Positions 34,889-43,904 of a stretch of DNA of 64,000 bases are shown one piece after another (positions within the stretch are counted from its first letter, which is position 1; each line of letters begins with the position of its first letter). Origin of the DNA: CAMYLY01 sp036397755 (GTDB taxonomy: Bacteria; Gemmatimonadota; Gemmatimonadetes; Gemmatimonadales; GWC2-71-9); the NCBI GenBank assembly GCA_036397755.1, contig DASWII010000005.1, positions 34,189 to 98,188 on the forward strand, given 5' to 3'. The position numbers and the translations under genes are program-made. The notes beneath the pieces were generated by a model. The model made no database searches. It saw nothing but the letters and a program-made list of their open reading frames with translations, and had not been told where the DNA came from.

Positions 34889-37298
34889 TCTCAAGTACGC
34901 CGTCCGCCAGCTCGGCAAGCGGCCGGGCTTCACCGCGGTCGTGGTGTTCACCGTGGCCCTGGGAATCGGGGCGACCACCGCGATCTTCTCGGTCGTAAAC
35001 ACCCTGTTGCTCCAAGACCTGCCGGTGACGGAGCCAGCGCGGCTCGTGTCCGTCGAAGAGCGGACGGAGAAGGCCCGCTTCAAGTCGGCGTATTCGCTCC
35101 CCGAATACCAGGAGTATCGGGAGCGCGCCCAATTCGCGGAGGTCGCCGCGCACCACCTGTCCGACATCATGCTCAACACGGGCGAGGCGACGAGTGCGGA
35201 GCTGGCGCTGGACGTTTCGGGAAACTATTTCCGCGTATTGGGCCTCGATCCGGCGAGCGGCCGGTTCTTCACGGAGGACGAGGCGCGCGGCCCTGGCGCG
35301 GCCGGTGTCGCGGTGATTAGTCACGAGCTGTGGCAGAGCGCCTTCGGCGGCGTCCCCGAAGTGATCGGACGGACGGTCATCGTCAACAGTCAGCCACTGA
35401 CCGTGATTGGTGTTGCGCCAGCGGAGTTCCACGGAACGTTCCTCGGGGCCCGACCGCGCGTATGGCTGCCGCTTGGGCTCTACCAACGTCTCCATCCCCA
35501 GAGGCCCATCGCGGCGTGGGGGCAATCCACGTGGCTCCAACTGTTTGGCCGCTTGGCGGAGGGCGTGACGACGGAACAGGCCGAGGCACACCTCGGCGCG
35601 ATCGCGCTGCAGCTGGCCGACGAGCACGAATACTGGGAGGGCGAAGCGCCGGTCGGGGTGCGACTGCGGCAGTTCAGCGCGTTGCCCGCGGGCTTGCGGG
35701 ACGCCATCCGGGGTTTCGTCACCCTCTTGCTGGTCAGCGCCGGCTTGGTGCTCGCCATCGCCACGGTGAACGTGGCGGGCATGTTGTTGGCGCGAGGCGC
35801 CGAGCGTGGGCGCGAGATGGCGATTCGACTCGCGCTTGGCGCACGCGGCCGTCGCCTGGTGACGCAGCTGCTGGTCGAAAGTGTTTTGCTTGCCACGCTG
35901 GGCGGCGCCGTCGGCTTGGTGCTCGCGACCTGGCTTGCGGAGTTCCTGGCGACGGTACGGCCGCCGGGCGCCGGCGCGTTCCAGCTCGATGTCGGGCTCG
36001 ACGGCCGCGTCTTGTTGTTTGCCGTCGGGGTAAGCGTCGTGACCGGGATCGTCTTCGGTCTGGCGCCGGCCTTCGCCGCAACCAAGCGGAGCGTGAATGA
36101 AACGCTCAAAGACGGTGCCACGGGTCCAAAGCGGCTGCGCGCGAGGGGAGCGATGGTTGCCGGACAGCTGGCACTTTCCCTCGTGCTGCTGGTGACCGCC
36201 GGTCTGTTCGTGCGGACGTTGCAGACGGCGCTGGACACGCAACACGGTTTCGATCCGGAGAACATCCTTGCGATCGAGCTCAATTTGCGGCTCAACGGTT
36301 ATGACGAGTCCCGTGGTCGCGCTTTCTATGCCGAGCTGCTGGAGCGCGTGCGCATGCTACCGGAAACCGAGTCGGCGGCGCTGGCCCGCGTCGTGCCATT
36401 GGGATTGTCGTGGGACCAGACGCGCGCACGCATCCCGGGCGTCGATGCGCCACCGGGCGAGTCGGGATTCGTGGTCGGATTCAACGTCGTGACGCCGGAC
36501 TACTTCCAGACCCTGCGCATGCCGCTCCTGGAGGGACGAGAGTTCGCCGACCGCGACCGCGAGGGTGAGACCCGGACCATCATCATCAACGAGACCTTCG
36601 CCCGCCGCTTCTGGCCAAACGAATCGCCCATCGGCAGACGGGTCTGGTTCAGCGGCGACGACGCCGAGATCGTTGGTGTGGTGCCGGCCGGCAAGTACCA
36701 GTCGTTTACCGAGGAACGAACACTGTTCGCCTACATACCGTTCGATCAGGCGTATGGGCCCGACATGACGCTGCACGTGCGGGTACGGGGAAGCCTGGCG
36801 ACGCTCATGGGCTCGATCCGCCGCGAGATCCGCGCCATCGACCAGAATGCGGCACCCATCTCCGTCACGACGGTAGAGGACATCCTGGGCAGTTCGCTGT
36901 TCCCGCAGCGACTGGCGGCCGGGTTGGTCGGTGGGTTCGGGCTGATCGGGCTCGCCCTCGCCGCGGTCGGTGTGTTCGGACTGCTCTCGTTCACCGTGGC
37001 ACAGCGCACGCGGGAGATCGGGCTCCGGATGGCGCTGGGCGCGAGACCAGGAGACGTGGTCCGACTCGTGATGGGTCGAGGAGTGGCGCTCGTCATTGTG
37101 GGGGTGGGTGTAGGCCTCTTGGTCGCGATGCTCGCCACGCCATTGGTGCGCGGCCTACTGCTGAATGTGAGTCCCACCGACCCGGTGGCGCTCATCGGGG
37201 TCGTGGGCCTGCTTGCGGCGGTGGCGTCGGTCGCGGCCTGGCTGCCGGCGCGGCGGGCGGCTCGCCTCGACCCGATGGGGGCGCTGCGCACTGAGTGA
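34881..37298 (+). CDS. ADOP/FtsX-family permease 10
   Basis: The last member of the array (805 aa) starts MNDLKYAVRQLGKRPGF; TM1 is FTVALGIGATTAIFSVVNTL. The C-terminus is altered to RRAARLDPMGALRTE, so the LRYE/LRHE ending that forms the coupling overlap in all upstream genes is lost exactly where the array ends. The second unit begins GAMVAGQLALSLVLLVTAGL. The open frame reaches back to 34845, but the ATG at 34881 keeps the 8-nt overlap with permease 9. Confidence 0.92.
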   Translation: MNDLKYAVRQLGKRPGFTAVVVFTVALGIGATTAIFSVVNTLLLQDLPVTEPARLVSVEERTEKARFKSAYSLPEYQEYRERAQFAEVAAHHLSDIMLNTGEATSAELALDVSGNYFRVLGLDPASGRFFTEDEARGPGAAGVAVISHELWQSAFGGVPEVIGRTVIVNSQPLTVIGVAPAEFHGTFLGARPRVWLPLGLYQRLHPQRPIAAWGQSTWLQLFGRLAEGVTTEQAEAHLGAIALQLADEHEYWEGEAPVGVRLRQFSALPAGLRDAIRGFVTLLLVSAGLVLAIATVNVAGMLLARGAERGREMAIRLALGARGRRLVTQLLVESVLLATLGGAVGLVLATWLAEFLATVRPPGAGAFQLDVGLDGRVLLFAVGVSVVTGIVFGLAPAFAATKRSVNETLKDGATGPKRLRARGAMVAGQLALSLVLLVTAGLFVRTLQTALDTQHGFDPENILAIELNLRLNGYDESRGRAFYAELLERVRMLPETESAALARVVPLGLSWDQTRARIPGVDAPPGESGFVVGFNVVTPDYFQTLRMPLLEGREFADRDREGETRTIIINETFARRFWPNESPIGRRVWFSGDDAEIVGVVPAGKYQSFTEERTLFAYIPFDQAYGPDMTLHVRVRGSLATLMGSIRREIRAIDQNAAPISVTTVEDILGSSLFPQRLAAGLVGGFGLIGLALAAVGVFGLLSFTVAQRTREIGLRMALGARPGDVVRLVMGRGVALVIVGVGVGLLVAMLATPLVRGLLLNVSPTDPVALIGVVGLLAAVASVAAWLPARRAARLDPMGALRTE

Positions 37299-37358
37299 CC
37301 TCCGGCAGCAGCCCGGGCTCCGCGCCCACCGCTAGCCCCATGATCCGGGGGCGCGGAC

Positions 37359-37364
37359 TATAAT
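37359..37364 (+). promoter_or_regulatory. Possible -10 box for the regulator/kinase pair
   Basis: TATAAT lies 33 nt before the TTG start of the response-regulator gene, in the 99-nt gap after the last permease. No convincing -35 box is seen at 16-18 bp, and no sigma-54 (-24/-12) element was found in the gap, so this is a weak call. Confidence 0.35.
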
Positions 37365-37397
37365 AGGCATGAGGACTCGAATCGCTCGAGGAGCCCG

Positions 37398-38759
37398 TTG
37401 AGCCCCACGCCACCCGCAGTGCTCGTTGCCGACGATCAATCCGATGTGCTGGAGGCCCTCCGCCTGCTGCTCAAGCGGGAGGGGTTCGGCATCGAGACCG
37501 TGTCCTCGCCCGGCGCGGTCCTTCGTGCGCTCGAGCGCAAGCAGTTTGACGCCGCGCTAATCGACCTCAACTACACGCGCGATACCACCTCGGGAAAGGA
37601 AGGCCTCGACCTGTTGGGGCGCATGGGCGGCCTCGACGAGACCCTGCCCATCATCGTTATGACCGCGTGGGGCAGCGTCGAGGGCGCCGTCGAAGCGATG
37701 CGGCGCGGCGCCAGGGACTACATCGAGAAGCCGTGGGACAACACGCGGCTCGTGGCGACGCTCCGGACCCAGGTCGAACTGGGGCAGGCTCTGCGCAGGA
37801 GCCAGCGCCTGGAGGACGAGAATCGCCTCCTGCGGCGCGACGGCTATCCGGTCTTTCTGGCCGAATCGGCGGCGATGAAGCCGGTGCTGGCGCTGATGGA
37901 GCGCGTGGGGCCTTCGGACGCCAACGTCCTCATCACCGGCGAGCACGGCACCGGGAAAGAAGTCGTCGCGCGGTGGCTCCATGCCGCCTCGCCGCGCGCG
38001 CAGCGGTCCTTCGTGGCGGTGAACATCGGTGGTTTGTCGGAGACCGTGTTCGAGAGCGAAATGTTCGGCCACGTGCGCGGCGCCTTCACCGACGCCAAGA
38101 CGGACCGCGTGGGCCGGTTCGAGCTGGCCGACAAGGGAACGCTCTTCCTCGACGAGATCGCGAACGTCCCACCGCAGCTGCAGGCCCGGTTGCTCCGCGT
38201 CCTCGAGAGCGGGGAATTCGAGCGGGTCGGCTCGTCGCGCACCACCACGGTCGACCTCCGTGTACTTTCCGCAACCAACGCCCGTATCGCCGAGGAAGTG
38301 GCAGAGGGGCGGTTCCGGGAAGACCTGCTCTTCCGGCTGAACACGGTGGAGGTCAGGCTGCCCCCGCTCCGTGAACGGCGCGAGGATATTCCGCTGCTCG
38401 CGGCGCACTATCTCCGCCGCCACGGGCCGCGCTACGGCAAGAGCCTGAACGGCTTCAGCAACGACGCTGTTCGTGCGATGCTCGAGCATGCCTGGCCGGG
38501 CAACGTCCGCGAGCTGGAGCACGCCATCGAGCGCGCGGTCCTCCTCGCACGCGGGAGGGAACTCACCGCGCACGATCTGGGGCTCACGGCCGGCGCCCAC
38601 GGGGCGCCGCCGCTCGAGCACATGACGCTCGACGAGGCGGAGCAATTCCTCATCGCACGGGCCCTGGCCCGCCACGAGGGGAACGTGAGTGAGGCGGCCA
38701 AGGCCCTGGGCGTGAGCCGAAGCGCCCTCTATCGGAGGCTGGCGCGCCACGGGCTATGA
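37398..38759 (+). CDS. NtrC-family sigma-54-dependent response regulator
   Basis: A 453-aa protein. It has a receiver domain (5-125) with D12/D13, phospho-acceptor D56 and K111, then an AAA+ domain with Walker A GEHGTGKE at 181-188 and Walker B LFLDEI at 249-254. A Fis-type helix-turn-helix follows at about 425-450 (VSEAAKALGVSRSALYRRL). The sigma-54 contact loop reads GAFTDA (228-233) rather than GAFTGA. The start is a TTG with GAGGAG 4 nt upstream. The gene overlaps the following kinase by ATGA, so the two form a two-component pair. Its place directly after the permease array suggests control of envelope or transport genes. Confidence 0.93.
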   Translation: MSPTPPAVLVADDQSDVLEALRLLLKREGFGIETVSSPGAVLRALERKQFDAALIDLNYTRDTTSGKEGLDLLGRMGGLDETLPIIVMTAWGSVEGAVEAMRRGARDYIEKPWDNTRLVATLRTQVELGQALRRSQRLEDENRLLRRDGYPVFLAESAAMKPVLALMERVGPSDANVLITGEHGTGKEVVARWLHAASPRAQRSFVAVNIGGLSETVFESEMFGHVRGAFTDAKTDRVGRFELADKGTLFLDEIANVPPQLQARLLRVLESGEFERVGSSRTTTVDLRVLSATNARIAEEVAEGRFREDLLFRLNTVEVRLPPLRERREDIPLLAAHYLRRHGPRYGKSLNGFSNDAVRAMLEHAWPGNVRELEHAIERAVLLARGRELTAHDLGLTAGAHGAPPLEHMTLDEAEQFLIARALARHEGNVSEAAKALGVSRSALYRRLARHGL

Positions 38760-40066
38760 GCCCGCGACTGAGTCACGAGAACCGCGTCTTCGCTCTGGTC
38801 TTCCTGGCCAGCCTGCCGGCCCTCGCCGTCGCGCTGCTGCTCCTCTGGTTGGGCGAGTTCTCCCTCAAGCTGCAGTGGACGCTGACGCTGATCGTTGCCC
38901 TCTGGTGGCTCGGGTTTGCGTTCGCCGCGCGTGAGCGCGTCGTCCGTCCGCTACAGACGTTGTCCAACCTGGTCGCCGCGCTGGCCGAGGGCGACTTCTC
39001 GATACGCGCGCGCGGTGCGAAAAGCGATGAACCGTTGGGACTCGCGTTCTGGGAGGTGAATCAGCTGACCGACGTGCTGCACGAGCAGCGCATGGGTGCG
39101 GTCGAAGCCACGGCGTTGCTGCGCTCGGTGATGAGCGAGATCGACGTGGCCGTGCTGGCGTTCGACGCGGAGCACCGCCTCCGCCTGGTCAACCAGGCGG
39201 CGGCGAGACTCTTGGGCGGCGCGCCCGGCGACCTGGTCGGTCGCGACGCCTCGGTGCTGGGCCTGGAAGACGCGCTGTCCGGCGATACCCCACGCGTCGT
39301 GGAGATGCCGCTCACGCGGGGCGGCGGTCGCTGGGAGCTCCGGCGTGGGACGTTCCGCCAGGAAGGCCGTCCCCACGAGCTGGTCGTGCTGGCCGACTTG
39401 AGCCGCACGCTCCGGGAGGAAGAGCGCCAGGCTTGGAAGCGGCTGGTGCGCGTGCTGAGCCACGAGATCAACAACTCGCTCGCGCCGATTCGCTCGATGA
39501 GCCAGAGCCTTGGCGACATGCTGGCGCGGGACGACGCGGTGCACGATCCCGATCTCGCGCGCGGGCTGGCGATCATCGGCGGCCGGGCCGAGGCGCTGAT
39601 CCGGTTCATGCAGTCGTACGCGCGGCTCGCACGCCTGCCCGCGCCGGCAAGGCGCCCCCTGGACATCGAACCGTGGGTGCAGCGCGTGGTGCGACTGGAG
39701 ACCCGATTGGACGTCGACGTGATCGGTGGGCCTCCGGCCGCGGTGCATGCCGATGCCGACCAGCTCGACCAGGTACTCATCAATCTGTTGAGTAACGCGG
39801 TGGACGCGGCGCTCGAGACCGGCGGCGGGGTGCGGGTGGGGTGGCGGAGCCGGAACGGCGGCGTGGATGTGTGGGTGGAAGACGACGGCCCGGGCATCGC
39901 GGACGCCACGAACCTGTTCGTGCCGTTCTTCACGACCAAGCCCAAGGGCACCGGGATCGGGCTGGTGCTGAGCCGACAGATCGCCGAGGGCCACGGGGGG
40001 ACGCTCACACTCGAGAGCCGCAGCCAAGGGCACGGATGCGTGGCGCGGCTCCACCTCCCAGCGTAG
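38756..40066 (+). CDS. NtrY-like membrane sensor histidine kinase
   Basis: A 436-aa kinase with two membrane helices (about 10-32 and 40-58) and almost no periplasmic loop between them, so it should sense within or at the membrane. A HAMP-like linker (RVVRPLQTLSNLV) and a PAS domain (about 120-215) precede the H-box LSHEINNSLAPIRSM with H236. Further on are the N-box NLLSNAVDAA, DDGPGIAD and FFTTKPKGTGIGLVLS. The H-box type matches NtrY/AtoS kinases that act on sigma-54 regulators, in agreement with the ATGA overlap with the NtrC-like gene. Confidence 0.92.
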   Translation: MSPRLSHENRVFALVFLASLPALAVALLLLWLGEFSLKLQWTLTLIVALWWLGFAFAARERVVRPLQTLSNLVAALAEGDFSIRARGAKSDEPLGLAFWEVNQLTDVLHEQRMGAVEATALLRSVMSEIDVAVLAFDAEHRLRLVNQAAARLLGGAPGDLVGRDASVLGLEDALSGDTPRVVEMPLTRGGGRWELRRGTFRQEGRPHELVVLADLSRTLREEERQAWKRLVRVLSHEINNSLAPIRSMSQSLGDMLARDDAVHDPDLARGLAIIGGRAEALIRFMQSYARLARLPAPARRPLDIEPWVQRVVRLETRLDVDVIGGPPAAVHADADQLDQVLINLLSNAVDAALETGGGVRVGWRSRNGGVDVWVEDDGPGIADATNLFVPFFTTKPKGTGIGLVLSRQIAEGHGGTLTLESRSQGHGCVARLHLPA

Positions 40067-40180
40067 CAGTCGGTCTGCGATCGACGGGTGAGGCGGCGGC
40101 TCGGTGCGTGCGATCGAGGGCTGAACCAGCGTTCCGCGGCGCACCGAGCGGGCTTGGACTCATCGCCGCACGCAGATGCT

Positions 40181-40204
40181 TGACCCATAACGATAAGTAG
40201 GTCA
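40181..40204. promoter_or_regulatory. Operator-like inverted repeat upstream of the RHH/PIN pair
   Basis: TGACC (40181-40185) and GGTCA (40200-40204) form an inverted repeat directly before the antitoxin start region, the usual place for autoregulation by an RHH antitoxin. No -10 box is evident to support it. Confidence 0.35.
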
Positions 40205-40470
40205 TGCTCATGCTCATGAGTAAGCGTCTGCAAGTGCTCCTTGATGACCGGGAGCTTCGCGAGATCAAGCGGGTGGCCTCCCAGCACCACATGACCGTCG
40301 CCGAGTGGGTGCGGCAGGTGCTGCGCGCAGCGCGGGGCGGGGTTTCGACCGTACCAGTGGACAAGAAACTCAAGGCCGTCCGCGAGGCAACCTCCCACGC
40401 TTACCCGACCGGCGAAATTGAACGGATCACAGCGGAGATCGAGCGCGGGTACCGTGGGGACGCGGCGTGA
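40204..40470 (+). CDS. RHH-type antitoxin
   Basis: An antitoxin of 84-88 aa. RLQVLLDDRELREIKRVASQ followed by MTVAEWVRQVLRAAR is a ribbon-helix-helix DNA-binding domain; the C-terminal half (TGEIERITAEIERGYRG) would contact the toxin. Three in-frame ATG codons lie 6 nt apart (40204, 40210, 40216) within a CATGCT-type triplicated hexamer; the last gives MSKRLQVLL, the more usual family beginning. The stop overlaps the toxin GTG by 4 nt. Confidence 0.82.
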   Translation: MLMLMSKRLQVLLDDRELREIKRVASQHHMTVAEWVRQVLRAARGGVSTVPVDKKLKAVREATSHAYPTGEIERITAEIERGYRGDAA

Positions 40471-40859
40471 TCTTCATCGATTCGAACATTCCGATGTACC
40501 TCGTCGGGGCGGAGCACCCGAACAAAGCCGCCACTGAGCGCAAACTGGACCGACTGATCCGGCAGCACGAGCGTCTGGTCACGGATGTCGAAGTCCAACA
40601 GGAGATCCTCCATCGCTACACTGCCATCGAGCGACGCGACGCGATTCAGCCGGCCTTCGACGCGCTGAACGGGATCGTGGATCAGGTCTTCCCGATCGAA
40701 GCGCGGGGTGTGGAACGCGCCAAGGCGATCGTGCTGGAACGCACCGGCCTCTCAGCTCGGGACGCGATCCACGTGGCCATCATGGAGCGCTACGCGATCG
40801 ACAACATCTTCACCTTCGACACGGGGTTCGACGACGTCCCGACGGTCCAGCGCGTGTAA
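40467..40859 (+). CDS. PIN-domain toxin
   Basis: A 130-aa PIN nuclease of the VapC type: D5 in MIFIDSNIPMYL, E42 (VEVQQEILHRY), D99 (SARDAIHVAIME) and D117 (IFTFDTGFDDV) supply the acidic site. It is encoded after its RHH antitoxin with a GTGA overlap. After it, 40860-41059 holds no gene; an 8-bp inverted repeat (40890-40897 with 40935-40942) may end the TA transcript. Confidence 0.87.
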   Translation: MIFIDSNIPMYLVGAEHPNKAATERKLDRLIRQHERLVTDVEVQQEILHRYTAIERRDAIQPAFDALNGIVDQVFPIEARGVERAKAIVLERTGLSARDAIHVAIMERYAIDNIFTFDTGFDDVPTVQRV

Positions 40860-41059
40860 TCGCTCGTGGAACGTTTACACGCGGTGCCTCGGCGAAGCTG
40901 CGCTCCGGCACGTCGTGAACGACGATCGATTGTGCTTCGCCGAATATTCACCGAATCGCTTTGGGTCACGCGCGACACGGATCTTGTGACACAAGTCCTA
41001 TCCAGCGGTCCGGCACGCGGGCATATTTGCGGTCCCTTGCCGAGCACGGTAGTGCCAAC

Positions 41060-41461
41060 ATGCTGAACCTGAGAATCCGCTGCGCCCGGCGCGGGGCGGC
41101 ACACGGAGCTTTCGCGATGGTGCTTTGGGCGGCGGCGGGGTGTGGAATCGGCGATCTGGTCTCGGGCGACGACGGGGCCGCGACCCTGGCGCTCGTGCCT
41201 TCGGAGACGACACTCACGAACCTAGGCGATGAATTGTGCTTTCGCTGGACCGCCCGTACTGCTCGTGGCGACACACTCCCACGTATGGAGCCCGACTTCA
41301 GCGTCACGATCGATACGGCCCAAGCGGCCGTGGCGCTGTCCGGGGGGCGCGGCTGCGTGGTAGCCGTGAAGCGGTCCGGGAACACGCCCACCGAGGTCGT
41401 TGCGGTGGTTGATACGGTACGGGCCATTGCCCGCGTCAGGGTCCACCCGGTGACTCCGTAG
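41060..41461 (+). CDS. Putative lipoprotein, first gene of kinase operon
   Basis: A 133-aa exported protein with a basic N-terminus (MLNLRIRCARRG), a hydrophobic stretch and a lipobox-like AAAGC at about residues 29-33. The mature part reads as an Ig-like beta sandwich (LALVPSETTLTNLGDELCFR ... VVAVVDTVRAIARVRV), similar in feel to BIG2-type domains that begin 'P....L..LG'. The ATG at 41060 is chosen over the longer frame from 40961 because only it starts with a signal peptide. It ends 14 nt before the kinase gene. Confidence 0.7.
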   Translation: MLNLRIRCARRGAAHGAFAMVLWAAAGCGIGDLVSGDDGAATLALVPSETTLTNLGDELCFRWTARTARGDTLPRMEPDFSVTIDTAQAAVALSGGRGCVVAVKRSGNTPTEVVAVVDTVRAIARVRVHPVTP

Positions 41462-41475
41462 GAGCGGCGCCTCTG

Positions 41476-42903
41476 ATGTTCTGCCCCAACTGCAACGTGG
41501 GAGCTGCCGATCCCGGCGCGGAGGAGTGTCCGCTCTGCGGCTATTCGTTCACCGAATCAGCGACCCAGGTGCTGCCGGCCACCGACGAGCTGGCCGACAG
41601 CGTGCGGCGCCAGCTGGGCCGGGAGTTCCACATCGAGCGGCAGATCGGCAGTGGCGGTATGTCGTTGGTCTACTCGGCGCGGGATCTCGAGCTTCGGCGA
41701 ACCGTGGCCATCAAGGTGCTACCGCTCCAGCTGTCGTTCGGACCCGACGGGGCCGAGCGATTCCGACGCGAGGCCACGATCGCGGCGGGACTCGATCACC
41801 CGAATATCGTGCCCGTGTATCGCAGTGGGGCGACGGCGTCGCTCCTGTGGTATTCGATGAAGCTCGTGAAGGGCGAGACGCTGGCTCACCTGCTGGCGCG
41901 GCGGGGATCGCTCGAGCTCGTCGCGTGCGTCGACATCCTGAGTCAGATGGCGAGCGCCCTGAACCACGCGCATCGGCGCGGGGTGGTGCATCGGGACGTG
42001 AAGCCGGCGAACGTCATCCTCGACGAGGATGGGTGGGTGCACGTCTGCGACTTCGGTGTCGCGAAGGCGTTCGGGGCGGTCGGCCTCACACGCTCCGGTG
42101 GCACCGTGGGGACGCCCTCGTACATGTCTCCCGAGCAATGTTATGGCAGCGACGTCACGAGTCGCGCGGATCAGTATTCGCTCGGAGTGATCGCCTACGA
42201 GTGCCTGACCGGCAAACCCCCCTTCGTGGCGGACTCGATTGGCGAGTACGTGCGCCTCCACTGTCTGGAGCCGCCACCGGACGTACGGACTCTCCGACCC
42301 GACATTCCGGACCACGTCGCGATGGCGGTTGCCCGCGCGCTCAGCAAAGCGCCTGAGGACCGGTTTGCGGACGTGGTGGACTTCGCCGCGGCGATCGGTG
42401 GCCGCACGTCACGCACCGTGGTGGGTGCGGAAACGGTGGCGGCCGGCGAGGGCACGCCGACCCCCGAGACGCGTCGGCCCCAGGCGGGTGGGCATCGTGC
42501 GCGGTCCCAGTGGCGCGTGAGTCCGCAGCGGCTCGGTGGGTACGGCCTTGCCGGTCTGGCCGCCGCGCTCCTGAGCCTGGCGCTCCCCGGGCCGGTTCGC
42601 CCCGCCGTCCGTCCGAGCCCGGCGCTTGCCGACTCGGCGAGCGTCGCCGAGGCCGGCGTGCTCGACGCGGGGGCTCCCAACGGCGGGACGCTCATGATCA
42701 CGAGCCGCCCGTGGGCCAAGGTGTACGTGAACGGTGTGCACGTGGGTACGACGCCCACGGCCAGGGGGATTCGCGTCACCCCGGGCCGTCACGTGATCCG
42801 GCTGGAACAGGATGGGTTCGCGCCGTTCGAGCAGTGGGTTGAGTTGGCCGCGGACGACACCGTCAGACTCACGTCGATCGAGCTCACACCGACGCCCCGG
42901 TGA
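41476..42903 (+). CDS. Ser/Thr protein kinase with zinc ribbon and PEGA domain
   Basis: A 475-aa kinase. An N-terminal zinc ribbon (CPNC at 3-6, CPLC at 18-21) leads into a Hanks-type kinase: glycine loop GSGGMS at 58-63, VAIK lysine K80, HRDVKPAN from 172, DFG at 192-194, SPE at 218-220. After a Pro-rich linker comes a hydrophobic segment (about 355-372), which should cross the membrane, and a PEGA domain (404-472, LMITSRPWAKVYVNGVHVGT) that would lie outside. The arrangement resembles PknB-like sensors, but with the PEGA fold in place of PASTA. The three flanking exported proteins are obvious candidates for partners or ligands. Confidence 0.93.
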   Translation: MFCPNCNVGAADPGAEECPLCGYSFTESATQVLPATDELADSVRRQLGREFHIERQIGSGGMSLVYSARDLELRRTVAIKVLPLQLSFGPDGAERFRREATIAAGLDHPNIVPVYRSGATASLLWYSMKLVKGETLAHLLARRGSLELVACVDILSQMASALNHAHRRGVVHRDVKPANVILDEDGWVHVCDFGVAKAFGAVGLTRSGGTVGTPSYMSPEQCYGSDVTSRADQYSLGVIAYECLTGKPPFVADSIGEYVRLHCLEPPPDVRTLRPDIPDHVAMAVARALSKAPEDRFADVVDFAAAIGGRTSRTVVGAETVAAGEGTPTPETRRPQAGGHRARSQWRVSPQRLGGYGLAGLAAALLSLALPGPVRPAVRPSPALADSASVAEAGVLDAGAPNGGTLMITSRPWAKVYVNGVHVGTTPTARGIRVTPGRHVIRLEQDGFAPFEQWVELAADDTVRLTSIELTPTPR

Positions 42904-43904
42904 TGCACTCCTCGCGGGGCGTCGGCGCAACCCTTGTCGTGCTCGCCCTCGCCCTTCCCGGCGTCGCTCCCGCGCAGTCCGCCCGAACACTCTTGGATCG
43001 CGCCATCCAGGCCTACAACGCTCTGGAGTTGGACGACGCCGCACGCGTGCTTACGGAGGCGCTCAGCGACGAGCGAGGCGCGCTCGCTCCGGCGGACCGC
43101 CTTCGCGCCCTGTCATATCTCGGCGCGACGGAGCTGTTCCGCGGGCGGCGTGAGCAGGCGGTCGAGGCGTTCCGGAGACTCACGATCCTCGACGCACGGT
43201 ACCGGCCCGACTCGTTGATCTTCCCGCCGCCCGTTCAGACGCTGCTCGCCGAAGTGCGTCAGACGACGAAAGCGGTCGCGGTCGAGGTTCCCCGGGAGGC
43301 GACGATCACCGCTGGACGGGCCGGGTGGTCCATTCGCGTGACGCCAAGCTCGGCCCACGAGGTCTCCGTCGTCGTCGTGGCCTCCGACGGTCGTCCGGTC
43401 CGCGTGATCTATGATGGCACGGTCTCCTCAGCCGTGACGCTCGGGTGGGATGGTTTGGACGCTCGCGGCCTGGCGCCGCCAAACGGTCGTTACGAGCTGC
43501 GCGCACTCTCCCGCGTCACGAGGGAATCCGTCCTTCGGTCGGTACGCGTTCCGATGACCATACGGCGCGCGGCGCGCGCGGTCGCCGCCTCGCCAGGCGA
43601 TGAGACGATGGTGATGCGAGCGCGACCGATTCGTCCCCAGGCGGCGCTGATCGCCGGCGTAGCCGCGGGGGTGCTCACGGCGGTGCTCCCCTATCTCGTG
43701 GCGGATGGCGCCGAGGCAACGCCCGCGCGCTTCGTCGTCGGTGGCTCGTTCGCGGTGGCCGGGATACTGGCGTTCGTGACCGGTCGGTCGCCGCCGGCCG
43801 CTCGACCGGAGACACCATCACGACCGGCGGCGCCCGTCACCGACGTGGTCGAGCTCATCATCGAGACCGGGAGCCATGTGTACGTCGAAGGGCAGGACGA
43901 ATGA
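42900..43904 (+). CDS. Exported TPR/FlgD-Ig-like protein with C-terminal TM helices
   Basis: A 334-aa protein with a signal peptide (GATLVVLALALPGVAPAQS). TPR-like helices follow (DRAIQAYNALELDDAARVLT, YLGATELFRGRREQAVEAFR), then a FlgD-type Ig domain (VTLGWDGLDARGLAPPNGRY), and two hydrophobic helices near 245-290. The C-terminal end TDVVELIIETGSHVYVEGQDE looks like an interaction tail. The start (GTG 42900 or ATG 42903) overlaps the kinase stop. I infer an envelope adaptor linking the kinase to the following beta-rich protein; the reaction is unknown. Confidence 0.72.
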   Translation: MMHSSRGVGATLVVLALALPGVAPAQSARTLLDRAIQAYNALELDDAARVLTEALSDERGALAPADRLRALSYLGATELFRGRREQAVEAFRRLTILDARYRPDSLIFPPPVQTLLAEVRQTTKAVAVEVPREATITAGRAGWSIRVTPSSAHEVSVVVVASDGRPVRVIYDGTVSSAVTLGWDGLDARGLAPPNGRYELRALSRVTRESVLRSVRVPMTIRRAARAVAASPGDETMVMRARPIRPQAALIAGVAAGVLTAVLPYLVADGAEATPARFVVGGSFAVAGILAFVTGRSPPAARPETPSRPAAPVTDVVELIIETGSHVYVEGQDE

